64,000 bases of DNA from Pomphorhynchus laevis (taxonomy: Eukaryota; Acanthocephala; Palaeacanthocephala; Echinorhynchida; Pomphorhynchidae): contig WNNJ02001567.1 of assembly GCA_012934845.2 (NCBI GenBank), forward strand, positions 37,893 through 101,892, read 5' to 3'. Shown here piece after piece: positions 36,101-45,582 of this stretch. Made by a program: the position numbers and the translations under genes. Every line of letters begins with the position of its first letter. Position 1 is the stretch's first letter. Under the pieces are notes generated by a model. That model was not told the origin of the DNA and made no database searches. It saw nothing but the letters and a program-made list of their open reading frames with translations.

Positions 36101-39100
36101 ACTAATGCTTGTTGAGGTGTAAAAATCTAATCAGTACCATCACTCATCCATGATTCGATAAACTTTGACCACGAAACCATTACATGAGACACTAATGCAC
36201 TTTTGAATGTTGTTTGCTCCGTTCTCATAACTGAGATATTTGAACACACTTGTTTGATTCTAGTATATTGTCAGTGTACGTTTAGGCTTACGTCAGTCAT
36301 TAGAAATTTACCATAATGCTTCAAATACAATAAAATACGCAAGCTAATCCAAATACAACGATCGTATTTATTTGATTGAGCATATCAGTTTCGTTATGTT
36401 GTTTTTTCGACATCTGAGAATACTGTTAGTAGATCAAATGCATTGCTGACATTTCTCATTTCTAAACTAAGCAGATCATGCTTATTAAAATATTCAGATA
36501 TCATCATTAATTCGAAGTCAAAATCGTGTTGTTATCATGAAATCAACATTTGCATGTTTTAGAGCTCCTCAGGCGTGCAAAGGCAATTTCAGCGTCGGTA
36601 AACAGATGTTTGAACACGTACTTTTTCTTAATTCTAATATTTAATTTCTTATGTCATAATAATCATTAGTTCCGGCATTTTTAAAAATAATGCTAAATAA
36701 ATTTAAATGATTAGGTAATAAATAATTATAAATATAATAATTGCTATAAGATTTTATATAATTTATATCAAGTTAAAATTTAAAATTGAAATTAAAAATA
36801 AAAGTCAATTTTTTTGAATTGACTAATAAATAACCGACAATATGTAAGAATAAGGATTAGAGGTCATCAGGAAGAACTGCTACATGTTTCAGTCCGTATT
36901 ACTCGACCCAGCATAGCATCGGGGTCAAGCATGTGTTAAACAGTTATGAACAAATTCATATTCTATAAAGCTTAAAAACAAGTCAACTATAATTGGGCTA
37001 CTATTACCTCTAATTGGAACACCTTGTATTTGTCAAAAACAGCTTATTCACATTTAAATAAACTGTTTTTGGTTTCCTGTGGATGATAACAAAATTTATC
37101 GAAATACTGTGAAAAAATGGAATAGGACATTTTTACTTTCTTTGTTCCTATAAATTTACAAAGAGAATATTTGTGAACTTATAAGAGAAATGTATATTAT
37201 GAAAATGTTCCTCCCGTATAAAGCATATTTGTTATTTTTAATGAATGTAACTTCTCACAAAAGGAAACTAAATTACTTTTCAAAGTTTTGATGAGTTTTT
37301 AAATCTCAATTTTATTGCAATCGCTTAACATTTTTTTCTAGTATCAATTGAAAATTTTCTTTTGAAAAGAATTAAAGCCACCCATTTAGTGGCTTTCTTC
37401 GTAAACATATGAAGTATTTGTTAAAAATGTGATTTTATAATAAATCTCGTCAAAAATATGTTTACGTTATACGACAATTAAATATTATTTAACATTTATT
37501 AAAAGTGTAATATTGTAGAATATTGTATTAATTAAACCAGATAATGCAGTATGATTATTGATGATTTGCGTATATATGATCTATATTTCACATGCTGCGG
37601 CATATGAAACTATACATTAAATTTATAAATTAGTATAAAATATATAAGTTTAAAAACTAAGATGTGAACCAAGTGTTAAAGCTCACTATCCATGCGATTT
37701 TTTAAAATGGATAATAAAAGTCATCGAACTTGTTTGCTACTGGTGTGCCAGGGTTTTACGTCATTTTGGTCACTTGAAAATCTGATTGTTCCATTTAAGT
37801 AACATTTATTTGTTAAAAAAAGAAATCATGTACTTATAGAATTACATTCGTTACCAGTTTATGTTAGTTTAAAAAGGTATTTTAAGCACACAAGAACTGT
37901 AATATTTGACGTTCCGATCAATCTCAGTGACCCGAAAACAAGAACATTGTGAAAGTCATTTTTGCAACACTTGTATAAGTCTTTGAATTCTTTATGAATT
38001 CTACGTATGAATGTTTGTGAAATTTCAATGTTTGAATAATTTTTTAATGAAAAGATCACTGAGATTATCCGAAACGTTAAATAAATTATTACAGTTCTCG
38101 AGTAAGGTAAAATGGATTTTAAAACTAATGTACTTTTGTTTGTTTTGACTTAAATTTTATACAACATAACAATATATTTAGTTATAGATTAATAAAAGAT
38201 TCAAAGGATTGGAATTCCAATTTTATTTCAAGAATTTTACAACGTTTCGACGGGTACGCTTGTCATCGTCAGATGCATCAATAAAACAACCATAGCGGCG
38301 AGTTTCCGTTTATATAGTAACAATGACGTCACAGCAACGTTTCAACTGCGATGCTTCTCGTGAGTATCGAAAATGACGTAATAGCATCGCTTCGGTGGCT
38401 TTGTTGGAATAAAGCCATTGGGCTAGGTGAAAAAAATTAAAAGTGGGAATTAACAAAAAGAAGTAAAAAAAGGAAGAATGCAAAACAAATTAGTAATTTA
38501 ATAAGAAAAAAGAGAAACAAGAAAAAAATAATATAAACTAATAATTAATAGTTAAAATTAATAATAATATTGTAAGGTAAAACATCAGCATGTTAAGTTT
38601 TTATTTAAAGATCGATACCGGCTTTATTATTGTCCATCAAACAATTTGAAAACAACGTTTTTATAAAATATGATTTTTGAATTTTACGTTCTTTTTCATT
38701 ATTTTTGTAACATAAAATTTTAACGGATTTTATGAAGACTACAACAAGGTAGTCTTCATATTGCCCCACACTCATTAATATTCATAAATCGTTTCATTAT
38801 GTCTACGATATTTTTATTATCTACGACGGCAACCTTGTTGTTAATGAATTTGTTAAATCTATAAACTCATTCGATAATTCCATACAATGGGAAGCAACGT
38901 TAGAAATTAACAAAAAAATACCATTCTTGATGTCCAAGTTATTAGAAATCCTAACTTTAGTTACACTGAAATTTACCACAAATTTTGAGTTTTTTTTTCC
39001 ACAGGTAATGACCGCAAGCTGTTTCGGCCAAATGGTAAATTTCCGTTGCTGTATCTTTATTTCTTAAAACCCTCTTTATTTGTTCTAACACTGACAAATT

Positions 39101-41137
39101 ACAATCTTGTTTATCATGCATACATTCCACACTATCTGCTGCTAATTGCTGTTGACAATGCTTCATTCGAAAATGTTTTATAACAGCTCAAAGAACTTTG
39201 GTAAAATCCTATAATAATGACCCCTCCGCACCACAAAAATTTTCATCTTTAATTTTCTTGGGTGAGATTCATAACTCACGTCTACAAAAATATATTAATC
39301 TAATTGTTTTTCTAATCAATTGTAGACTCCTAAAACTGCATGATATTTTCAACCAAAAAAGTCACGATTAAAAAGCCGCCATAAAAAGCGGATTTTGTTT
39401 GAAAAAAAAACAGCTTATCTAAGCGGATTTTATGCCGCATATAAAAAGCGGTGTATTTAATAGCAAAATACATTCTTAAATATAATCATTTTATACATTT
39501 TCAGTTCGTTAAGATTTTATGTTACAAAAATAATGAAAAAGAACGTAAAATTCAAAAATTATATTTTATGAAAACGTTGTTTTCAAATAGTTTGATGGAC
39601 AATAATAAAGCCGATATCGATCTTTTAATAAAATCTTAACATACTGATGTTTTACCTTTACAATATTATTATTAATTTTAACTAATTAATTACTTTAAAT
39701 AATGAATTTGATTAATCATCTTTTATTGTGATGCCCTCAATAGGAGATTTTGGTTAATTTATTAAGTATTATTTTATATTATTTTTTTCTTGTTTCTCTT
39801 TTTTCTTATTAAATTACTATTGGTTTTGCATTCTTTCTTTTTTTACTTCTTTTTGTTAATTCCCACTTTTAAATTTTTTCACCTAGCCCGATGGCTTTAT
39901 TCCAACAAAGCATCGAAGCGGTGCTATTACGTCACTTTTAATGCTCACGAGAATCATCGCAGTTGCAACAATGCTGTGACATCATTGTTATTATATAAAC
40001 GGAAACTCGCCGCTATGGTTGTTTTGTTGATGTACCTGACGATGCCGTGAGTACCCGTCGAAACGTTGTAATATTCTCGAAATAAAATTGCAATTCCAAT
40101 TCTTTGAATCTTTTATTATGACTGGGAATTCTTTTACAAACAAAAGTGATTGATTAATGGAGCGAGTGAAGTTTTTATATTTATAAAAATAAATATATAA
40201 AAACAATAAATATATAAAAACTTCACTCGCTCAATTAAGTTATAACTAATAAATAAATGAGTGAACGATTAATTTCTAAAAAAATATATTTACATAAATA
40301 TATTATTTACAGAAAATATTTCACTTCGTTGTGCTTAAGTCCATTTCTCCCAAATCGATTACAATTATTAAAACAGCGTAACCTTTTTCGAATTTCAAGA
40401 TTTAAGAAAACCTACTTCTTTTGCATTGCTTCCGGTACAACGAATGGATGTATCCGAAGCAGTGATAATAGGTTTACAAGCAGATGGTTAAATTAGAAGC
40501 AATAAAATCACGATTATCTTCTTGCGTATAGTGCGTACGTGGCTTTGAAGTAAAATAGTATTTAATTGTTTATTTTTAGGATTAGATTAGAATTTACCCT
40601 GTCGAAGACAGTTTAGTTCACATAAGAGCTAATAAGCTCTTATCTAAAACTGATCGCACATCCACAAAACCGACCTACGAATAAATAGTTAATTGTTCTT
40701 TGTATTGCATTTAAAAAATTTTATGATTTAAAACGATAGATGACATTTTCTGTAAATTATGAATCTTTAAATAAAAATGTCGTGCATCAAACTTTTTCAA
40801 CTATGTTATCTATCACGCGGGTTTTATATATGATAAGATATTTTTTAGGTTTGGGCGTTACATGGAAGATGACCTTTCAATACTTGCACCTCTTTCACAG
40901 TGCTGTTTATTACGATTTTCAACGATGGAAATGCTATCAAAGTTTGCCTTAAGTGGACAAAACTCATTAGGTGAGACATTGCGAAGGTCGTTATCCAAAG
41001 ATGACGTTGCGCCTGTCCTTATTGATCAGCATTATATTGCCATAAATCGAAGACTATCACTTATTTTTCGTACAATTAAACAATGCATTAAACATGTTGG
41101 AAGTATTGCCGAAGTAGTTATCGACGACGGTATTTAA
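20280..41137 (+). CDS. FAM20-family secretory-pathway kinase, seven coding exons
   Basis: Golgi/secreted kinase related to FAM20C (Fam20 phosphorylates secreted proteins; FAM20B phosphorylates xylose). Exons: 20280-20848, 28496-28576, 28630-28722, 29679-29791, 31578-31871, 34377-34458, 40849-41137; all phases agree and the sum is 1521 nt, 506 residues, within the family's usual size. Signal anchor at about 27-47. Kinase features: [10 protein letters not shown] at 196-205, K214 in VVKPMR (ATP lysine), helix E240 in [14 protein letters not shown] at 281-285, four Cys in the CFRGQC/YC/VCG block (290-306), PYRRSYS and [10 protein letters not shown] as in FAM20A/C, FDFLIGNLDRHH with D387 (catalytic), HIDQGRA with D407 (metal), [10 protein letters not shown]. 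The residue after D407 is Gln where human FAM20s have Asn. Resemblance is to FAM20C/A rather than B; assignment among them is inference. Exon 1 beyond the anchor is poorly conserved. Confidence 0.9.
21878..21946. repeat. (TA)n microsatellite in FAM20 intron 1
   Basis: About 33 uninterrupted TA units; preceded by imperfect AT palindromes from 20,925 to 21,000 and around 21,730-21,800. Confidence 0.95.
22500..22625 (+). repeat. short interspersed repeat, copy 1
   Basis: Shares CATTCATCATCCGTGG, GTATATTATTCGAATT and a GTGCACTG end with 27,020-27,118, same orientation. About 100-120 bp; family not recognised. May be an element whose end carries a TA microsatellite, as in copy 2. Confidence 0.6.
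22840..22945 (-). mobile_element. Rex3/RTE-like LINE 3' fragment 1
   Basis: Matches 23,275-23,390 of the larger fragment (CAAGGTCTCTTTCCAGA-like block, then GAGAAAGGCTAT, CATCCTCAG and CACCTCAG), reading on the minus strand. A short tail remnant. Confidence 0.65.
23120..24950 (-). mobile_element. Rex3/RTE-like LINE fragment, 5'-truncated
   Basis: Minus-strand LINE reverse transcriptase in FAM20 intron 1. Blocks in transcription order: [18 protein letters not shown] (24,430-24,370), [10 protein letters not shown] (about 24,310), [21 protein letters not shown] (24,220-24,160, motif A), [14 protein letters not shown] (about 24,040-24,000, motif B), LLADDVVLL (about 23,905-23,880, motif C), [16 protein letters not shown] (about 23,735-23,690), [10 protein letters not shown] (about 23,630), then a tail ending near 23,120. 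These blocks resemble fish Rex3-type RTE elements. Several stops and frame changes; inactive. Confidence 0.75.
24914..25345 (-). mobile_element. truncated Naiad copy B
   Basis: 5'-truncated minus-strand copy of the Naiad 3' end. It runs from the tail block AGCTAACTGAG (about 24,927) through TTGACTAATAAATAACAGA, the pseudoknot region (about 25,166-25,226) and into the last few codons. GGCCCC/GGGGCC is kept while CTGCTATG has become CTAATATG. Inserted in FAM20 intron 1 next to Rex3-like fragments. Confidence 0.85.
25540..26040 (-). mobile_element. Rex3/RTE-like LINE 3' fragment 2
   Basis: Diverged copy of 23,140-23,660, same orientation, recognisable by the shared start (TGTCGGGTCATTGAGG against TGCCGGGTGGTGGAGG) and the final block around 25,960-26,030. 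No open frame. Confidence 0.6.
27020..27118 (+). repeat. short interspersed repeat, copy 2
   Basis: Homologous to 22,500-22,625 and followed directly by the TA microsatellite. Confidence 0.6.
27117..27170. repeat. (TA)n microsatellite
   Basis: About 26 TA units in FAM20 intron 1; apparent open frames through it are artefacts. Confidence 0.95.
27277..27362. repeat. local tandem repeat, two units
   Basis: ATAATTGTAAATGTTGCCAA with TA-rich flanks occurs twice, 50 bp apart. Confidence 0.8.
27857..27922 (+). repeat. 33-bp tandem duplication
   Basis: Two adjacent 33-bp units containing ATTGCACGGAAGAATTGGCC, one base different. Confidence 0.95.
28496..28576 (+). CDS. FAM20-like kinase exon 2
   Basis: 81 bp encoding [15 protein letters not shown] and the ATP-lysine strand VVKPM. 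Acceptor AG at 28,494-28,495 is preceded by a weak pyrimidine tract; donor GTAAGT. Phase 2 at both ends. Confidence 0.85.
28630..28722 (+). CDS. FAM20-like kinase exon 3
   Basis: 93 bp encoding the [12 protein letters not shown] block and the conserved helix glutamate. Separated from exon 2 by a 53-bp intron (28,577-28,629). Donor GTAGCT is weaker than the others. Confidence 0.85.
29150..29310. repeat. degenerate ATAAGCTATAT-type iterations
   Basis: Loose iterations of ATAAGCTATAT and CTCATATATC in FAM20 intron 3, about 20-30 bp apart. The rest of the introns between 29.8 and 40.8 kb outside named repeats is AT-rich with no gene seen. Confidence 0.5.
29679..29791 (+). CDS. FAM20-like kinase exon 4
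   Basis: 113 bp encoding [20 protein letters not shown] and ending in STFFISP, matching the FAM20 hinge region. Acceptor TTTTACAG, donor GTATGT. Confidence 0.9.
31578..31871 (+). CDS. FAM20-like kinase exon 5
   Basis: 294 bp encoding the cysteine block, the [15 protein letters not shown] segment and [14 protein letters not shown]. Acceptor CATTTAG, donor GTATGT, phase 1 at both ends. Confidence 0.93.
34377..34458 (+). CDS. FAM20-like kinase exon 6
   Basis: 82 bp encoding NLDRHH (catalytic Asp) and FHIDQGR (metal-binding Asp). Acceptor TTTTTTTAG, donor GTAAGT. Confidence 0.92.
34857..34930 (+). repeat. 75-bp dispersed repeat, copy 1
   Basis: Shares AATTGGTGGAACAGCA and TTATTTGATATTTTGCTG with 35,533-35,607; family unknown. 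Confidence 0.55.
35533..35607 (+). repeat. 75-bp dispersed repeat, copy 2
   Basis: Partner of 34,857-34,930, same orientation, in FAM20 intron 6. Confidence 0.55.
36684..37036 (-). mobile_element. truncated, internally deleted Naiad copy C
   Basis: Minus strand. 36,684-36,935 matches the 3' tail and the pseudoknot region (diverged). From about 36,940 it jumps to the RT motif B region: reading minus, QGVPI-GNSSPII and the [10 protein letters not shown] segment, homologous to codons around 706-735 of the intact ORF. So about 0.5 kb between RT and tail is missing. Same breakpoint family as 44,410-44,525. Confidence 0.8.
38188..40120 (+). mobile_element. second Penelope-like element with inverted arms
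   Basis: In FAM20 intron 6. Left arm 38,188-38,722 is the reverse complement of the right arm 39,512-40,120 (about 90%, right arm with an extra segment near 39,690-39,775). Between them, 38,795-38,980 encodes a PLE-type RT end: [12 protein letters not shown] (in place of YVDD), then [12 protein letters not shown] and YTEIYHK. The arms contain CTGACGATG...GTCGAAACGTTG, a hammerhead-like PLE end. Arrangement repeats that of the Naiad at 1-3267 in an unrelated PLE. Most of the ORF is deleted; inactive. Confidence 0.75.
38795..38985 (+). pseudogene. PLE reverse transcriptase remnant
   Basis: About 63 codons in one frame: [12 protein letters not shown] at the position of the catalytic YVDD box (first Asp changed to Tyr), then a stretch ending [14 protein letters not shown] and SYTEIYHK, the standard PLE block after motif C. 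Not Naiad-like in sequence. Confidence 0.7.
40849..41137 (+). CDS. FAM20-like kinase exon 7 and stop
   Basis: 289 bp encoding [19 protein letters not shown], the [17 protein letters not shown] segment and the C-terminal helix, ending IDDGI-stop. Acceptor TTTTTTAG. Confidence 0.93.
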
Positions 41138-41268
41138 TTTTTTCTGTTTACAAAATGGCGATTTCGAAGTAGACTGTGACTTTAAAATCCAAGAAATTTT
41201 ATATTTGTTTGATGTCAATGTAACAATACTCAATTTCTATCCGTTTAATTTTTTTAAATGTCAAATTA

Positions 41269-41274
41269 AATAAA
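41269..41274 (+). terminator. polyadenylation signal for the FAM20-like gene
   Basis: AATAAA 132 bases after the stop codon; plausible but the region is AT-rich. Confidence 0.5.
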
Positions 41275-41949
41275 TCAAAATGAAATTGACTCTCAATAAT
41301 TTATGACTTAAAGTAAGTGAAATTGAATATCATTATTACGATTTGAAGATCATTTGTTGATTGCAGACTTACATTATAATTGATAAACAATTCGCAAGAG
41401 AGCTGGCGCTTTAGAACAATATATTCGACTGGATAAGGGAGTTGTCATATCAGAAAATATCAGGTTCGACAAGTAAGGAAAAGCAGATACAGTAAGTCAG
41501 CAAAGTTGGATTCCGAACGTACATTATATAAAGGATTAAGGATACAATAGCAACAGGGAGAATTTGTGATTGCTTAAAACTGCAAATTTGATAAGACACC
41601 CGTCAATTCGGAACGTGCTAAGGATATGCGACTTTTTAAGAAGCGGCAAAGCGTTTCAAATAAGACAATTAATGACTTGAATCAAAAATGATATTGACTG
41701 ATGTTATAAGTGATAAACAACAGTTTGCATATATTTATAAAAAATTGAATGTTTGCTTCATGGATTATTGTCGCACGAGCATGCAAGGTTTTTAGTAAAT
41801 AAGTCTCTGATGTTTCGAAATTGAGATTTAATATAACATGTAGCAGGACAAATTATCAGCAAATGTCTGAATAATCATTTAATCATCAACAAATGATTAA
41901 GCATAATATGAGTGTGAATTATCACGTAGTCTAATGACAGCTAAACTAA

Positions 41950-42350
41950 AAAACTGAAGATATTGAAGTCATACATTTCTTCGTATTTAGCAAATGTTAA
42001 TTTATAGGAAAAATAAAAATTAAAAACTAAAGGATTATTCAATATTTCAATGGCAATTGCCATCATCAGGAAAAGAAAATTGTTACAGTTTTGTACATTA
42101 AAATAATATAAACATGTATACATGTTTATATTATTTTAATGTACAAAACTGTAACAATTTTCTCCGTAACAATTTGTTTTTATTATTTTAATTTACAATT
42201 AATTTCAATTTTTTCTATTTATGTACATTTATTTCAATTTGTTTATATTATTTTCATGTACAAAACTTCAATAGTTTTCTTTTCCTGATGATGACAGCAG
42301 TTGCCATTGAATATTGAAAAATCCTTCGGTCTTTGATTTTCCTTTACTCT
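41950..42350. repeat. head-to-head PLE-like ends with perfect palindrome
   Basis: Left part (about 41,960-42,118) and right part (42,119-42,350) are inverted. 42,074-42,163 is a perfect 90-bp palindrome without spacer; farther out, TTTTCCTGATGATGGCA on the minus strand matches TTTTCCTGATGATGACA at about 42,281 on the plus strand. CTGATGATGGCAATTGCCATTGAAA is close to a hammerhead core. Confidence 0.75.
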
Positions 42351-42369
42351 TATAAATTAGTATAAACTA

Positions 42370-44050
42370 AATCATTAGAAACCGGTATATGTATTTTATT
42401 GTTGATGAATAGCAAATAGTTCAAATACCAATTAATATTCGTTTCCCTATTTATTTATTAATATCGACTATATAATGCCATTCGGTATAATGCCATCCAT
42501 ATAGCTATAGGGCAGGCTATAGCTATATGTGCTTAATACATTGTCGTATCACTCTTGTAATGTTATATGCACTTTAAAGTCATTAAATAATCATCCATGT
42601 GATATACCGTTCTAAACTGCGCGGGATCCCTGAACACTCTTGAAATCTCAACCCTACTGATGAAACTTCATAATCAGAAACCGGTATATGGATTTAATTG
42701 TCGATAAACTGCTAACGGTTTCAATACCCAAACATGTGAGTTTACCATGTTTATTTATTATTGACTACAATGACGTATCGCTATGCGAACCGGCGCATGC
42801 TTCAGCTTTATTTCTAATATATACCGTATCACTCTTGTGATCGCATGCGGATTTGAGGGAGATGAACTAATCATCCTAGTGATGAAAACTTTCTAAAGTG
42901 TGATGCTGGATCCTTACACACTTGAAATCTGGACCCTACTGACGTAGCTCAATAAGCAGACACCGGTCTAGTGATTTGATTGATTATATGGTGTGGTGGT
43001 TACCTATACCATGCTAATGACAGTTTTCACCTATATTTATTAGTATTGACTATAATGCTGTATTGCTCTGCGATCTGTTGCAGTCTTTAGTAGTATTTCT
43101 CTAAAATATTCACTCTTGTGATCGCAAATAGAATTAAGGATTATGTAATAATTCTTCTAATTCTCATTGTGACATATCATTCTAGATTGTGATAGAATAT
43201 ATTATCACTCTTGAAATACGAAGACTACTTGTAAAACTCAATAAACAGAAACCAGTTTGGGAATTGATTTCTGATATACTGTGATGTTTTCTAATACTCG
43301 GCTATGCTCGTTTTCCTAGTTGTTTATTTAGTTTTTATCGTGTGTTACGCTCTGCGTTCGGAGGATGGCTTTAATGATATTTTTTTAATATTTACTGTAT
43401 CACTTTTGTGATCGGATTTGAATGTGAAAAATGATTGTCATGTAAAAATCATATTAGTAATGATTCATGTTAAGAATCATTACTAATATGAAGAATTACT
43501 AATTCTTCAAGGTGAAGAATCCTTGAACATTATTGAAGCATGAAATTAGTGAAGTATGGATTTTATTGCAGATTCACTGCGATAGTTTATAATATCCAAT
43601 TTTGCTTGTTTCTCCAATTTATTGATTATTGCTAATTAAATAATGTGTATCGCTACACGATGCAGGACTGGATTTTGCTATATTTTTCTAATATATTGCC
43701 ATTTTGGTCTTATCATCAACTGATAACCTTAAGGTCAAGTATGTCGTGTAATAATCGTATGTTGTGTGATCGACTGTTGACTTTAAGGTCCTGGTTTTCA
43801 TGTAATAGTCATCCTTTTTATGATCTTTTATCATCTGTAATGAAGGTTCCTCGAACATTATTGAAATACGGACGCTAATGATGAAGCTTAGAAAACAAAA
43901 ACCGGCCAGGAATGTGATTACTGATGGACTGTGATGGTTTCCAATACCAAGTTATGCTAGTTTTCCCTTGTTTATTCGTATTATTATTTATTGCATTGAC
44001 TATTTTACTGTATTGTTCAACGAATCAGCGAAGTGGTATTTGGGGAAGAA
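42370..44050 (+). repeat. diverged satellite, monomers of about 0.3 kb
   Basis: At least five recognisable monomers. The marker AGAAACCGGT (or close variants) falls at 42,377, 42,676, 42,958, 43,247 and 43,897, spacings 299, 282, 289 and 650 (two units). Each monomer also carries TTTATTTATTA near TATTGACTATAATG and CACTCTTGTGATCGCA. Monomers are strongly diverged, so the array is old. No coding potential. Confidence 0.75.
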
Positions 44051-44409
44051 TGAATAGATATATATATCATAAAATATATTATAAGCAATTATAATTTTCT
44101 GTAAAAGCCTTCGACCGAAACGTTTATGAATATTACCCTAATAGTTAAACAATAAATATACTAAAACAATATTTACAATTTGATATAAGTCATCTTAAGG
44201 ATATAAATTAAAAGTAGTTTTAATTGATATAAATTAAATGTTTATATCTAAATATATACCTTTATTATCTTTAATAGTATAGTTTTATTAAGAATAAGGA
44301 TACTTTGATAAATTTGTTTACTTATTAAATATTAATTATTAGAGTTAAATTAACATCATAAATATATCGAAACATATTTTATATCTTTATATAATTTAGA
44401 TTTATTTTT

Positions 44410-44525
44410 TAAACAGTTATGAACAAATTCATATTCTATAAAGCTTTAAAAATAATCAGCTATAATTGGGCTACTATTACCTCCAATTGGAACACCTTTT
44501 ACTTGCTTGAATATAAATGTCTCTA
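44410..44525 (-). mobile_element. Naiad RT fragment
   Basis: Minus strand reads VKGVPIGGNSSPIIADYF, a stop, then [13 protein letters not shown], matching codons about 705-738 of the intact Naiad. Nearly the same interval is present at 36,940-37,036. The rest of 44,050-45,000 is AT-rich and unassigned. Confidence 0.8.
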
Positions 44526-45428
44526 CTTTTAATAATTTAGATTTATCAAAATATTAAAGGCTCTAATCTCATGTTTTTTAAATAAAATTATAATCACATA
44601 TTTTGAAAAAGTTGCATACATAATGACTGAGTTTATGGTAGTTTTACTTGTTGTAAATGATAAATCCTCCAAAATAACTTAATAAAATTGGCTAATAAGC
44701 ATAAACTGACTTCAGGCAGTTCGTCGAATACATTGTGTATACAATATTTATGAACATATGCTATTTTCAATAAAATTGAAATATTATGAAAAAGGGACAC
44801 TGAGCCGAAACAAATGATAAAAGTTTTTAATATTAATTTATTAAAGCTGCTGGATGAATAAATTACTTAAAAAAATACAGGTCTTTACATGACATTCCAC
44901 AAAACTAAATATGACATTAGCAAAGAGAGTACCGCCATGTATACGACCATTGACAACACCTCTCTTAAAGTATTTAATTTTAAAACAAAAACGAAAAATG
45001 ATGTCTTTTAAGAATAAATTTAATAAATGAATGAATAGTTTTTTCTCTACTTTCTAAATATTTCGACGTATTAAAGAGTAATTTTTTATCTTCTTTAATT
45101 TTCTTTATACTATTTGAAAAATATCAAAACTATCATATATTTATAAATTTTAAATATATTTTTCAGTGCATCGATGCACTCTATTATAACTTTAGTAACT
45201 TAATTTTTGAGTTAATCCGTTGTTATCGTAATTATATTTTAGTCGGGATACAGCCTAGCAGATAATTCAATAGGCCGTATTCTTAAATTTGTTTTATTGC
45301 TCAAAGTTTCGTTGTCATTTCTTGCATAGTAACATTCGCGCCAAAAATCAACACAGTTTATTAACCTCAAATGTTGATCGTGAACTATAAAATAATATTG
45401 TTTAAAAAAAGATATAAAGAAGCTTTAA

Positions 45429-45582
45429 ATGGGCTGCTGCTTTTCTAAACACGTGAAACTGAATGCAATAAAAAAGATAAAATCTTTTGACATTTCAGAG
45501 AACGCAGCAAATTCAATTAGTGATAAGGATGATACATATCACCTAAGCGGGTCATCGACTGATGTTTCACTCAAAGAATTGG
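45429..45582 (+). CDS. MGCC gene copy 1, exon 1
   Basis: 51 codons plus one base from the MGCC start to a GTAAGC donor. Confidence 0.75.

Noticed and set aside
42370-44050. CRISPR-like array
   Set aside because: Repeats are long, diverged and in an animal genome; this is satellite DNA.
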